Part shown: positions 1-6,735 of the stretch, piece after piece
How the letters are laid out: each line of letters begins with the position of its first letter
Numbering within the stretch: position 1 is the first letter of the stretch
Notes under the pieces: generated by a model
Database searches by the model: none
What the model was told of the DNA's origin: nothing
What the model saw: only the letters and a program-made list of their open reading frames with translations
Position numbers and translations under genes: made by a program
From: an uncultured Chlamydiae bacterium
GTDB lineage: Bacteria > Chlamydiota > Chlamydiia > Chlamydiales > Rhabdochlamydiaceae
Direction: 5' to 3'
NCBI GenBank assembly: GCA_903867585.1
Contig: CAIPRZ010000118.1
Coordinates: forward strand, 1-7,837
DNA length: 7,837 nucleotides

Positions 1-1027
1 ACTTATAGGCTTTATCCAAAGGGGCGTAAAGTCGCTCTTTTAAAACCGCAAATAAAGAAAAATCAAGCGATTTACAACCCACATAATTCATAGATGCAGT
101 TGCAAATCCTGGGCTTATTAAATAGCCAATAGAGCTAAGACCAAGAACAAGAGGAATCAGTTTATGTCCCCTTTTGATTCCGAGTTTCTCTACCGATACC
201 CAAGCAAATACAAGCTGCAAGCCCAAAGTCAAAGCGTGCATCGTGCTCATGACAGACGCAGACGCTTGTGTACGGGAAACAGCATCGCTAAAGGTTGTTT
301 CTAGGTGTTTAGAAAAGGTAAATTCAGAAAGGGCTGCCACCATTTGCATTAAAGCTACAAGCAAGCCAATAGTAATGAGCTCATAATTACCGATAATTTG
401 TTTGACCCCATCAATGGCTTTAGGAGCTGCTTTTTTCTCAAAAGGGACATGTTCTGGATTATTCAAAAGGAGCTTTTGGCACCCCAAAATGAATGGATAA
501 ATAAACAGGGTGCAGAATAGATAACTAATAGGCGGCCATTTTAAAAAGGCTGTTAAAGTAGCCCCTGCAAGGGACCCTAAAGCTCCTATGGCATACATAG
601 CGCCATAAAAATAACGACCTACAGAATGACCTAGCGCGGCATGGATTTGCGACCATAGCTGCTGGAACATGAGTAATATATAAAGATCTTTCCAGATAAA
701 GAAAATAAAGCAAAAGGCCGCATTTTTTGTCATAGCCAGCGTTAAAAGGCAGTTAATGACAATAACAAGTGGAGGGAAAATCAGACTTAAACGGCGGCTT
801 CCAAATTTGGCCTGGCATTTATTAAAAAGGGCCACGATCAAAAAATTAATTGGCAAACTAATTAGCCATACCCAAGGAAGAGCTTTAGAGCCAAAATGGG
901 TAATGAAAAGGGCGTGGGCCGCAGGACGCAGGCAGGAGTAATCCAGCGTAATCAGAAAGCTAAAGCCCATGCAGATAGCAATAAACTTTTTTTGGAAATG
1001 AGATAATTGTTTAAAAATCTGAATCAT
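1..1027 (-). CDS. TLC/NTT-like (ATP/ADP translocase-related) transporter, 3'-truncated by window edge
   Basis: An open minus-strand frame runs from an ATG at 1027 to the window edge (342 codons, no stop), so the C-terminus is missing. The protein is an integral membrane protein with many hydrophobic segments and short charged loops. Two regions recall the chlamydial/rickettsial/plastid nucleotide transporter family. Near residues 27-45 there is LDYSCLRPAAHALFITHFG, matching the family N-terminal block (Y-x-x-LR-x-x-x-D-x-L-x-x-T-x-x-G). Near the truncated end there is LDFSLFAVLKERLYAPLDKA, matching the conserved KYSLFDPTKEMxYIPL block. The usual KD pair in the first block is replaced by small residues, so the substrate may not be ATP/ADP; nucleotide or another anion/metabolite exchange is possible. 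An in-frame TGA lies upstream of 1027 with no other ATG between. No clear Shine-Dalgarno sequence precedes the start. Family assignment is by motif memory; a generic MFS carrier is the alternative. Confidence 0.65.
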   Translation of the reverse strand, partial: MIQIFKQLSHFQKKFIAICMGFSFLITLDYSCLRPAAHALFITHFGSKALPWVWLISLPINFLIVALFNKCQAKFGSRRLSLIFPPLVIVINCLLTLAMTKNAAFCFIFFIWKDLYILLMFQQLWSQIHAALGHSVGRYFYGAMYAIGALGSLAGATLTAFLKWPPISYLFCTLFIYPFILGCQKLLLNNPEHVPFEKKAAPKAIDGVKQIIGNYELITIGLLVALMQMVAALSEFTFSKHLETTFSDAVSRTQASASVMSTMHALTLGLQLVFAWVSVEKLGIKRGHKLIPLVLGLSSIGYLISPGFATASMNYVGCKSLDFSLFAVLKERLYAPLDKAYK

Positions 1028-1143
1028 ACAGAGTATTTTATCAAATTCCCATTTTAATAAGAATCAGGAACTAAAAAGAAAAAACAGGAGTGAATATTTT
1101 AAAAGACTTATTATTGTTTTATCGATGTTAAATTAAAAGATGA

Positions 1144-1161
1144 CCCTATTTGCCTATAGGG
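1144..1161 (-). terminator. Hairpin, possible weak terminator of the three-gene operon
   Basis: CCCTAT (1144-1149) and ATAGGG (1156-1161) form a perfect 6-bp stem with a 6-nt loop, 28 bp beyond the stop of the 144-residue membrane protein gene. Read on the minus strand the stem is followed by TCATCTTTTAATTT, a broken U-rich tail. Position fits an intrinsic terminator, but the stem is short and the U tract imperfect, so read-through into the transporter gene at 1027 is possible. Confidence 0.4.
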
Positions 1162-1188
1162 CCCTTAATAGAAAATGTAAAAAAACTC

Positions 1189-1623
1189 TTAGGGTGTACT
1201 TACTGATTTTACATTCGATTCCATCATGTTTGCTTTGTAACGAGCATAACAGCTCATGGATGCTAATACAGCTCCCCAGCCTAATATTAATAGAGCTGAA
1301 GACACCGGTGTAAGTCCTAAAGCTAACAAGGCCACTTGACCTACAACTAACCCTAATACTTTCATGCTTGCATAAAGCTGCGCTTCTTTCCAAATCTGAA
1401 TCCGCTCTGACTCTGATCCTTTTATATATCGATAGGTCAACACACAACATCTAATAGCGGTGTAGGTTAAATACAGCGGCCAGGTAGCTAAAGTCTGCAT
1501 AGCCACATCAACTACTGAAGTTATCTTAACAATTAAATCGGACTTTTTAAAGACTTCACCATTAGTTATAAATGTATCTTTTACCAATGAGACACATTGT
1601 CTAAGAGGGGCTAGATTATTCAT
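1189..1623 (-). CDS. Small membrane protein of unknown function, third gene of the operon
   Basis: This 144-residue protein matches no family I recognise. It has a hydrophobic stretch around residues 36-64 (including AMQTLATWPLYLTYTAIRCC), a polar amphipathic linker around 66-84 (GSESERIQIWKEAQ), and then two closely spaced hydrophobic helices at about 88-105 and 108-123, separated by a Thr-Pro turn. The tail is short and polar. The paired-helix (bilobed) pattern is the type seen in chlamydial inclusion-membrane proteins, but also in ordinary small membrane subunits. The ATG at 1623 lies inside the end of the methyltransferase-like gene (8-bp overlap) and has a GGAG seven bases upstream, so translation is probably coupled. 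By context it may anchor or assist the flavoprotein and methyltransferase-like protein encoded before it. Its reality is supported by the good ribosome site and coherent membrane pattern. Confidence 0.75.
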   Translation of the reverse strand: MNNLAPLRQCVSLVKDTFITNGEVFKKSDLIVKITSVVDVAMQTLATWPLYLTYTAIRCCVLTYRYIKGSESERIQIWKEAQLYASMKVLGLVVGQVALLALGLTPVSSALLILGWGAVLASMSCYARYKANMMESNVKSVSTP

Positions 1624-3670
1624 GAATGTACTCCACTTTAGAATTATGGATAGCTCTTATAAAAGCCAGCATGCTTGAAGCCTTGACTTCATAATGAGCA
1701 TACCGTTTTTTCTCTCTGTCTTGTAATAAAGGTAATTCATAAATCAGCCTTGAACCTTCAATCTGCGGTAAATGATCTGTTTCAGCTAATTTTAGATCTA
1801 TTGGAGATGAGTCGTGATTTGCGATATTAACAATTTCCATCTCTTCATATTGACTCATCTGTTTAATAAGCTCTGTCATAGGGGTATATCGAGGTACACG
1901 GATAAGCTTATGTCCCTTTTGAGTTTCAAATACACACTCAATTTTTGGGTTCTTGCGTTTAAGTTCTTCAAATCTTCCTTGAGGATCTTGAATAATCATT
2001 TCAATAGCACGCTCTTGTTCAAAATTTGTCCCAAAGGCCATCCTTGAAGGAGCTGCAATTAAAGAGGTGGTTAAAAGACCCAAAGTACTTCCGATAGCTG
2101 AAATACTATTAGATAATTTTGTAGATACCTTATCCTCAGAATTCCAAATAGTTTTCCACATGCTTTGAATAGTTTTAAGCCATGGGAATTCATAATAAGG
2201 GGTATGGAGTATAAATGAGGCGTATTCTTTTTCAGTTTTAGCTTGGAATTTTTCAAGTGTCGTTAAATTAGCTACCTCACGCCATTTGGAACCGAATCGG
2301 CAACGCGCGATCCATTGAGAAGGAAGGCTAAATAGATAGTTTAGGGATAATTGAACAGAAGCTGTAAGTAGAATAAAAAGAGCTGTAATCCCGTTTTCTG
2401 AAAAAAACATATCAGAAAAACTAATAGAGGGATTTTTTTTACATTCTTTTATAAAATTTTTATAATGAGTCCAATGCTGTCTTAAATGACCCATATAATC
2501 AAAGGCATAAGCATGATGGTCTTGAATAAAATCTGCGTAGCGTTGGCTAAAGCGAACATTCCCCCATTCAATCCAAGTAGATTTAGGAGCCTCAGCAGGT
2601 TGAACAAAATTTTTACGATATAAAGCAGCCTGTTTAAGTTCTTCTAAATTTTGAGGAGCTTTTATAAAACCTATCATACCATTTTCTGTAGGATCGTCTT
2701 TGAGAACTTTCTTGTCCTTTGCGATACGAATAAACCCGTGCTTCTTTAACAGATCAGTCCAGTCTTCAAGGCTTTTGAAATCTCTAATTTCTTTTGATTC
2801 AATATTCCAAGATATTTTATCAGCAGCATTAACAAATGTGTGAACAACACTAGCCATAGCTCTTACATCATCATTAATTACATCATGATCTCTAAATAAA
2901 ACCACACCACCTGGACGGATAACACGTGCAAATGAGGAAACTAAATCTTCTTGTCTATCTTTTGGTACATGGTGAAGACCTCCAAGGCATGAAATAAGAT
3001 CAAGACTTTGGTCTTTAACCTCAGATGGGATAGGAATATGTGTTTTTTCTGGTTGCTCTAAAGGATTTGTACAATCAGCATCGTTTAACCGGATATGTTT
3101 AGTGTAAGGATATTTAGAAAATAAAGATCCTGCTTCGATTTTTGAGGTAAGGGTTACGTTCTCAGAATCACAAAAAGCAATTTTTTGTCCTTTTAAAGGA
3201 AGAGCTGCCATTTTTTGCAGGGTTTTGACATATCTTCGATCATAAACTTCTAAGTAATCGTTAAATTTTTTTCCATCCAAGCCTTCTAAAATAGAAGAGG
3301 CTTGCTCTCCCATCCCTTTTTTGAGAACAGAGAGGGCCCAAAGTTGAGATAACATCGGGACTGTTTTTTTAGCGCCATCAATACGAGCTATTAATTCATT
3401 ATAGATCTGTTCATCAGATTTAGTAGTATCAGATAAAATATCATCAATAAGTTTGAATACTTTTTTTTCATCAAGCTGAAAAAAGATAGTATTAAGAAAC
3501 TGAGAAAACTTTTTTCTTAATTCCGGCTCAGTTTGAAATAGGCGTCTAAAATCTGATGAGCCAGTTTCTGAAGTTTTGTTAATTGTAACTGCTACCTGAG
3601 CTAATGGGGTAGAGCCATTTAAAACGGTGTTAGCATGTTCTGCGACTGGGGAAATTGAGGATATTGTCAT
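1616..3670 (-). CDS. Multidomain class I SAM-dependent methyltransferase-like protein with membrane segments
   Basis: This 684-residue protein has four visible regions. Residues 1-40 are Ser/Thr/Asn-rich and probably disordered. Residues 40-155 are a helical, charged region. Residues about 160-335 resemble a class I SAM methyltransferase: a strand with FCDSENVTL where motif I should be, then DLISCLGGLHHVPKD (about 224-238) and FARVIRPGGVVLFRDHDV (about 247-264). These last two match the family blocks D-x-V/I-x-x-x-x-x-LHH-[IV] and R-V-L-[KR]-PGG-x-x-x-x-x-[DE]-H-D. The glycine-rich GxGxG loop is absent, so SAM binding is degenerate or achieved differently. Residues about 345-420 are aromatic-rich, with hydrophobic segments at about 424-445 and 523-541. 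Residues 560-684 form an apparently soluble C-terminal domain that I do not recognise. The gene starts 3 bp after the flavoprotein stop and overlaps the next gene by 8 bp. The acceptor is unknown; context suggests a membrane substrate. Confidence 0.8.
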   Translation of the reverse strand: MTISSISPVAEHANTVLNGSTPLAQVAVTINKTSETGSSDFRRLFQTEPELRKKFSQFLNTIFFQLDEKKVFKLIDDILSDTTKSDEQIYNELIARIDGAKKTVPMLSQLWALSVLKKGMGEQASSILEGLDGKKFNDYLEVYDRRYVKTLQKMAALPLKGQKIAFCDSENVTLTSKIEAGSLFSKYPYTKHIRLNDADCTNPLEQPEKTHIPIPSEVKDQSLDLISCLGGLHHVPKDRQEDLVSSFARVIRPGGVVLFRDHDVINDDVRAMASVVHTFVNAADKISWNIESKEIRDFKSLEDWTDLLKKHGFIRIAKDKKVLKDDPTENGMIGFIKAPQNLEELKQAALYRKNFVQPAEAPKSTWIEWGNVRFSQRYADFIQDHHAYAFDYMGHLRQHWTHYKNFIKECKKNPSISFSDMFFSENGITALFILLTASVQLSLNYLFSLPSQWIARCRFGSKWREVANLTTLEKFQAKTEKEYASFILHTPYYEFPWLKTIQSMWKTIWNSEDKVSTKLSNSISAIGSTLGLLTTSLIAAPSRMAFGTNFEQERAIEMIIQDPQGRFEELKRKNPKIECVFETQKGHKLIRVPRYTPMTELIKQMSQYEEMEIVNIANHDSSPIDLKLAETDHLPQIEGSRLIYELPLLQDREKKRYAHYEVKASSMLAFIRAIHNSKVEYIHE
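1631..1634 (-). promoter_or_regulatory. Shine-Dalgarno GGAG for the 144-residue membrane protein
   Basis: GGAG lies 7 nt before the ATG at 1623 and within the last codons of the upstream gene. It fixes the start of the small gene and supports translational coupling across the 8-bp overlap. Confidence 0.65.
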
Positions 3671-3673
3671 AAA

Positions 3674-5389
3674 TTACTCCTTTTCAAAGTATTTTGCAGT
3701 ATGACTGTTCCCGAACACGTGATTTGGATCATACTTTTGTTTTAAATCTCTTAAATTTTGAATGGTATCTTTACCGTAACACTTTTCAAACTCTTCACGG
3801 GTAGCAAAAGGCATATAAGCTTGGTAATAACGGCCATTATTTTTTAAAAGCCAATCATTGACCTCCCTAATCCAGGTTCGTGTTTTTTCTACTCTTTTTG
3901 GTGTTTTCATCTGATGAAAACATAATACAACTGCCTGTCTATCCACATCAGCATAAGGAAGAATTGAGATGGTATCTTTAGGTAGCGGACGAATGGAGGC
4001 GTTAACAAGACGAACATCATTATCTTGAAGTTTTGTACCTAAAAACTTTATGAAATCTGATAATTTATCAGGTGTTACAAAGTACTCTTGCAGCCACTGA
4101 GTATGAAGATTGGAAGCTTGTAGTTTTTTGAAACAATTAATAGGAGGATGAAGGATTTCATTACGAGTATAGGTGGCCTCCGACATCATAAGCGATTTTT
4201 CACGGTTCCAAAAAAACCTTAGGAGTCTTTTGGCAAAAAAGTCATTAAGATGGCCGATGGCTTGTATAAAAACACGTTCAATCCTATTGCCAAATTTAGA
4301 TTCTATTTCAAAAGATGAAACCTGAGAAGCCTTCCCTGTTTTTGTATATTTTTGCATACACACCTTTTGAAGCGGTGCTTGATTAACACTATCTAAGGCT
4401 AAACGGCCGTAAAATAAGGGCACCGATGCGTCTTTTTGGATTTTAGTTTCATAATTATTTGTAAAATCTGAGGTGTCAATTTCTTCGCATTGCGCAAGTA
4501 ATTCAGTATTGTCTTCTAAACGAAGTTTAGCTGATACAATCACCCCAAAATAACCAAGAGTACCAAAAAAACATCCAAATTTTTCATCATCTTTTTTGAT
4601 AGTTTCAAGGTTTCCTTCGGCATTAATTATTTCTAATTCTTCAACCGTTTGAGCTAAAGTCCCTTCTGCATGAGCCCAGCCATGGCAATTGATAGAAATA
4701 GATCCACCAACAGAAAACGGATCTGAGGCCTGTTTAACAATGACAGACTTTTTATGTCCGTTTACATGCTTTTGCACTTGTTCCCAATTAGCACCAGCTC
4801 CACAAGTAACGGTAGTCTTATCATCAGATATCTTTACGTGATTGAGGTGTTTTAGGTTCAGAACAAGATGATTGTCTTGGTAAGGTACTGTTTGAGGCCC
4901 TTGACTAAAACCAGCTCCAATAACAGAAATTTGCTTATTTTCTTTAATGGCTTGCTGTACACACTCAAGAAGCTCATCTTTAGTTTTAGGTGCTATAATG
5001 TGTTTACTAGTAGCCCCAAAGATATTTTCTACTCCAAAAGGGGTTACTGAATCTGCACGATGATTCTTTTTTAAAAAAAATGTCGATACTGCATCAGCAG
5101 TCAAAAGACCAAGGGGGCTAAAAAAAAATGAATAGACAAATTTTTGAATTTTATCGAAACGACTGGCTATTTTTTTCTGATCATTACATAGGCATGCTAT
5201 TAAGAGCTTTGGGATACGTTTTAAAGTGAGCTCTAAAGCTAAAAAAATGGGGAAAACCAGCGTACTGATCATTTTACTGGTTACATGACAAACCCCTTTT
5301 GAAACAAGATTGGTTGCCTTTTCTTCGCAAATAATCAGATTTTCAATAAGTCGGGCTGAACTAGCTGCTGGATTTATTAAAATATTCAT
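3674..5389 (-). CDS. FAD-binding (PCMH/VAO-type) oxidoreductase with N-terminal membrane region
   Basis: This 571-residue flavoprotein has an N-terminal region (1-110) with hydrophobic stretches at about 39-68 and 85-107, probably membrane-associated. An FAD_binding_4 domain follows (about 128-297): ISVIGAGFSQG at 154-164 is the FAD pyrophosphate loop, and VGGSISINCHGWAHAEGTL at 227-245 is the second FAD-contact block. The C-terminal domain ends with LKQKYDPNHVFGN (549-561), the family's YDP-x-x-x-F signature. The first loop has Phe where covalent-FAD members (aldonolactone oxidases, berberine bridge enzyme) have His, so FAD is probably non-covalent, as in DprE1 or the sterol Delta24-reductase (DWF1/seladin-1) group. 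The substrate is not determined. It is the first gene of a three-gene operon with a methyltransferase-like protein and a small membrane protein, suggesting a shared lipophilic substrate. The ATG at 5389 lacks a clear Shine-Dalgarno; an extended -10 element lies about 33 bp upstream. Confidence 0.85.
   Translation of the reverse strand: MNILINPAASSARLIENLIICEEKATNLVSKGVCHVTSKMISTLVFPIFLALELTLKRIPKLLIACLCNDQKKIASRFDKIQKFVYSFFFSPLGLLTADAVSTFFLKKNHRADSVTPFGVENIFGATSKHIIAPKTKDELLECVQQAIKENKQISVIGAGFSQGPQTVPYQDNHLVLNLKHLNHVKISDDKTTVTCGAGANWEQVQKHVNGHKKSVIVKQASDPFSVGGSISINCHGWAHAEGTLAQTVEELEIINAEGNLETIKKDDEKFGCFFGTLGYFGVIVSAKLRLEDNTELLAQCEEIDTSDFTNNYETKIQKDASVPLFYGRLALDSVNQAPLQKVCMQKYTKTGKASQVSSFEIESKFGNRIERVFIQAIGHLNDFFAKRLLRFFWNREKSLMMSEATYTRNEILHPPINCFKKLQASNLHTQWLQEYFVTPDKLSDFIKFLGTKLQDNDVRLVNASIRPLPKDTISILPYADVDRQAVVLCFHQMKTPKRVEKTRTWIREVNDWLLKNNGRYYQAYMPFATREEFEKCYGKDTIQNLRDLKQKYDPNHVFGNSHTAKYFEKE
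3677..3682 (-). promoter_or_regulatory. Shine-Dalgarno AAGGAG for the methyltransferase-like gene
   Basis: A near-perfect AAGGAG sits six bases before the ATG at 3670 and overlaps the last two sense codons of the flavoprotein gene. Terminating ribosomes could re-initiate directly, so the two proteins are probably made together. Confidence 0.8.
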
Positions 5390-5421
5390 AAAATAATAAA
5401 GTTAATTATAAAATTGCTACT

Positions 5422-5430
5422 ATTATAACA
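5422..5430 (-). promoter_or_regulatory. Extended -10 promoter candidate for the flavoprotein operon
   Basis: The minus strand reads TGTTATAAT here, a consensus TATAAT preceded by the TGn extension that compensates for a weak -35. No good -35 hexamer is seen 16-18 bp upstream; TTGCCA is present but 23 bp away. Transcription would start near 5415, giving a leader of roughly 26 bases before the ATG at 5389. The region is AT-rich, so chance -10 matches are common. Confidence 0.45.
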
Positions 5431-5616
5431 AATATAATAATTGAATAGATTGGCAACGCTTCGATTAACAATAAATTAACATACTATGTTTAGTAGATTT
5501 TATTTCTATCCCATGCGCCGTGAATAAATGTAAGTATTTCTTTTTCAAAGAGTTAAATACCAATCTAGTGCTAGTTAATTTTAGTCTTAGAAACCCCTTA
5601 AGAATACAGTTTTTAT

Positions 5617-5635
5617 ATGGTAATACACTTACCAT
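5617..5635. repeat. Perfect inverted repeat ATGGTAA-tacac-TTACCAT
   Basis: Two 7-base arms (5617-5623 and 5629-5635) are exact reverse complements around a 5-nt spacer. The repeat lies 29 bp past the stop of the HD gene and about 190 bp upstream of the -10 candidate. No U tract follows on either strand, so a terminator is unlikely. It could be a protein-binding operator or an mRNA 3'-end stem. The rest of the 275-bp spacer (5390-5664) shows no RNA gene or convincing ORF. Confidence 0.45.
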
Positions 5636-5664
5636 CAATGAGTTGCGTATATAATATTAAAACT

Positions 5665-6735
5665 CTAAATTTGAGAAAATAGACCCTTATCAATATCGAC
5701 AGGAACAAGAGACTCTAGAGTCTGATTCTTTTTAAGAACGATTAAAGGGATAAGCGCTGTTTGTTTGGATCTTATAAATTTTACAGCTGGCTGCTTCTCC
5801 CCTTTTTTAGTTAAAATTAGCGCTTCTAAAAATCCAGGGGAGCTCGGGCTGTAGCTGGCTTGTAAAAATTCTTGGGTAAGCCAGGCATCGGTATAATGAA
5901 TATATTCTGCGGGGCCCATGTTTTTAAAATCTAACAAGTTTGTTTTAACAAGAAACTGTTTTAGAGCCTCATTATAAGAGAGGACGGCTGGGTATTTATA
6001 AACTCTTTGTTGCATATAGTGCCTTGCCATTAAAAGTCCCTCAGCTGCAAGAAGCCCCTCTTCTTTAAGGACGATAACAGGTTTTTGTTCAATAGGCACA
6101 ATAGCCAGCATTTCAATAAGCTGTGCAAAATCACATAACCCTAAACTCAAGCCTGTCGATCTACTATCACGAGTTAGATAATCGATACGATCAGAGCCAA
6201 AATAATCACCGCTAACAATCGAGGCTAAAACAAGCTCTTCATCGGTGTAACTGTCTTTTGGAAAATAGGAATTATAGACATGGGGAGAGACGGCAATTTT
6301 AATGACCAGTTTTATGAGGTCTGGATAAACTTTTTCAAAAGACTCAAAAACCTTTTCCTTTTTTAACCAAAGGATAAGTTCCACGCTCTTTTTTTCATGA
6401 CCATACTCCCCTAACAATAAATTTTCTGCCGTATGCGAAAAGGGCAAATGTCCAAGATCATGACATAAAGCGCCAAGACGGAGCGCTTGACGATGAAAGA
6501 AATTGGTTTTTTCAAAAAGCTGATCATAGATTTTTGTGGCAAGATGCATCACACCCAAAGTGTGTTCAAACCTCGAATGAGTGGCTCCTGGATAGACTAA
6601 ATAAGCTAACCCTAGCTGATGAAGATAGTGGAGCCGGTTGAAAGCAGGATGTTCTAAAAGCTTTTTCTCTTCAGGACTTACATGAATAAATCCGTGAAGA
6701 GAATCAAAAAATCGTTCTTTTGATGGGGAGCTCAT
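5665..6735 (-). CDS. HD-domain phosphohydrolase, SAMHD1/dGTPase-like
   Basis: This 356-residue protein is a probable soluble metal-dependent phosphohydrolase of the HD superfamily, in the branch containing SAMHD1 and YdhJ/YwfO-type dNTPases. The metal and catalytic residues are intact when compared by eye with SAMHD1: SRFEHTLGV (Arg55 and His58, like R164 and H167), CHDLGHLPFSH (His92-Asp93, His96, His101, like H206-D207, H210, H215), YGHE (His113, like H233), and SDRIDYLTRD (Asp182, Tyr186, Asp190, like D311, Y315, D319). The likely reaction is hydrolysis of a deoxynucleoside triphosphate to nucleoside and triphosphate, but other nucleotide substrates are possible. It has no SAM or other fused domain; the remaining C-terminal part (about 220-356) is the usual helical and mixed region. 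Its ATG overlaps the stop of the guaC-like gene by one base (TAATG), so the two are co-transcribed and probably coupled. The start site has only a weak GAAAG-type ribosome site. Confidence 0.9.
   Translation of the reverse strand: MSSPSKERFFDSLHGFIHVSPEEKKLLEHPAFNRLHYLHQLGLAYLVYPGATHSRFEHTLGVMHLATKIYDQLFEKTNFFHRQALRLGALCHDLGHLPFSHTAENLLLGEYGHEKKSVELILWLKKEKVFESFEKVYPDLIKLVIKIAVSPHVYNSYFPKDSYTDEELVLASIVSGDYFGSDRIDYLTRDSRSTGLSLGLCDFAQLIEMLAIVPIEQKPVIVLKEEGLLAAEGLLMARHYMQQRVYKYPAVLSYNEALKQFLVKTNLLDFKNMGPAEYIHYTDAWLTQEFLQASYSPSSPGFLEALILTKKGEKQPAVKFIRSKQTALIPLIVLKKNQTLESLVPVDIDKGLFSQI

Noticed and set aside
1154..1450. 98-residue minus-strand ORF
   Set aside because: It is a shadow frame of the 144-residue membrane protein gene, which has the better start, ribosome site and membrane pattern.
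5617..5635. Inverted repeat as an intrinsic terminator of the HD gene
   Set aside because: The stem is AT-rich and is followed by ATATAAAAACTG on the minus strand, with no U tract.
5617..5682. 21-codon plus-strand ORF starting inside the inverted repeat
   Set aside because: No ribosome site, no recognisable sequence, and it runs into the antisense of the HD gene's 3' end.
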